From Xanthomonas hyacinthi (lineage in GTDB: Bacteria > Pseudomonadota > Gammaproteobacteria > Xanthomonadales > Xanthomonadaceae), in contig NZ_CP043476.1 of assembly GCF_009769165.1 (NCBI RefSeq), forward strand, positions 1,736,001 through 1,800,000: 64,000 bases of DNA, read 5' to 3'. Below, piece after piece: positions 62,872 through 64,000 of this stretch; position 1 is the stretch's first letter; every line of letters starts with the position of its first letter. The notes below the pieces were generated by a model. That model was given only the letters and a program-made list of their open reading frames with translations. It was not told the DNA's origin and made no database searches. A program made the translations under genes and the position numbers.

Positions 62872-64000
<1,129 letters not shown>

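Overview
The window looks like chromosome of a Xanthomonas or a very close relative. Most of it is very GC-rich. It carries several large TonB-dependent receptors, a FabV-type enoyl-ACP reductase, a KdgK-type sugar kinase, and dispersed copies of the GGGAGCGGCTTCAGCCGCGA-type repeat common in Xanthomonadaceae. It ends inside a ribosomal RNA operon on the minus strand: 5S, then the 3' part of 23S, which runs off the right edge. The assignment is from gene content and style; no database was searched.

Layout. 1-3.4 kb: a partial TonB receptor (minus) and an aromatic aminotransferase (plus). 3.4-8.5 kb: an accessory segment of visibly lower GC, with an IS701-family element, the tail of a T7/phiKMV-like terminase with its phage lysozyme, a translationally coupled pair encoding a secreted Cys-tailed protein and a thioredoxin-like exported protein, a hairpin block and a broken hypothetical gene. 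8.7-17 kb: a probable carbohydrate utilisation locus (LamG-containing exported protein, large TonB receptor and divergent PfkB/KdgK kinase) with a repeated LacI-like operator in the divergent promoter. 17.5-25.1 kb: an effector-like protein of unknown function, an AraC remnant, a VOC protein, a TetR gene with an operator facing an MBL-fold hydrolase, signal peptidase I, and a LysR/hydrolase divergent pair. 25.2-36.2 kb: an M3 peptidase lipoprotein, a cyanophycinase/isoaspartyl-peptidase fusion, an ECF sigma (frameshifted)-FecR-TonB transducer system and fabV. 36.5-42.5 kb: a membrane STAND-ATPase regulator coupled to a DP-EP-like protein, a lipoprotein and an unknown 457-aa protein. 42.6-49 kb: a two-component system, an ICMT-family methyltransferase, decayed lldD, ligD and ku genes, and a degenerate GGDEF protein. 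49-52.1 kb: another TonB receptor and a small DUF4431-like periplasmic protein. 52.2-62.3 kb: a transferred-looking region with three MFS exporters, an Old Yellow Enzyme, a FrnE-like oxidoreductase, a hydrolase and TetR, MerR and ArsR-type regulators, mixed with remnants of LysR genes, a DUF3363 relaxase and an IS3 transposase. 62.5-64 kb: rRNA operon end.

Functionally, the chromosome core is about substrate capture through TonB receptors and their regulators. Accessory segments bring efflux/redox functions and phage debris. Several genes are visibly broken: transposase C-terminus, ECF sigma, FrnE-like gene, ligD, ku, lldD, two LysR genes, a relaxase and a terminase. Three of the single-base frameshifts lie in or next to homopolymer runs, so sequence error must be excluded before calling them real. 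The most interesting candidates are the Cys-tailed secreted protein with its thioredoxin-like partner, the cyanophycinase/isoaspartyl-peptidase fusion, the STAND/DP-EP pair, and the parallel in-frame gutting of both NHEJ genes.
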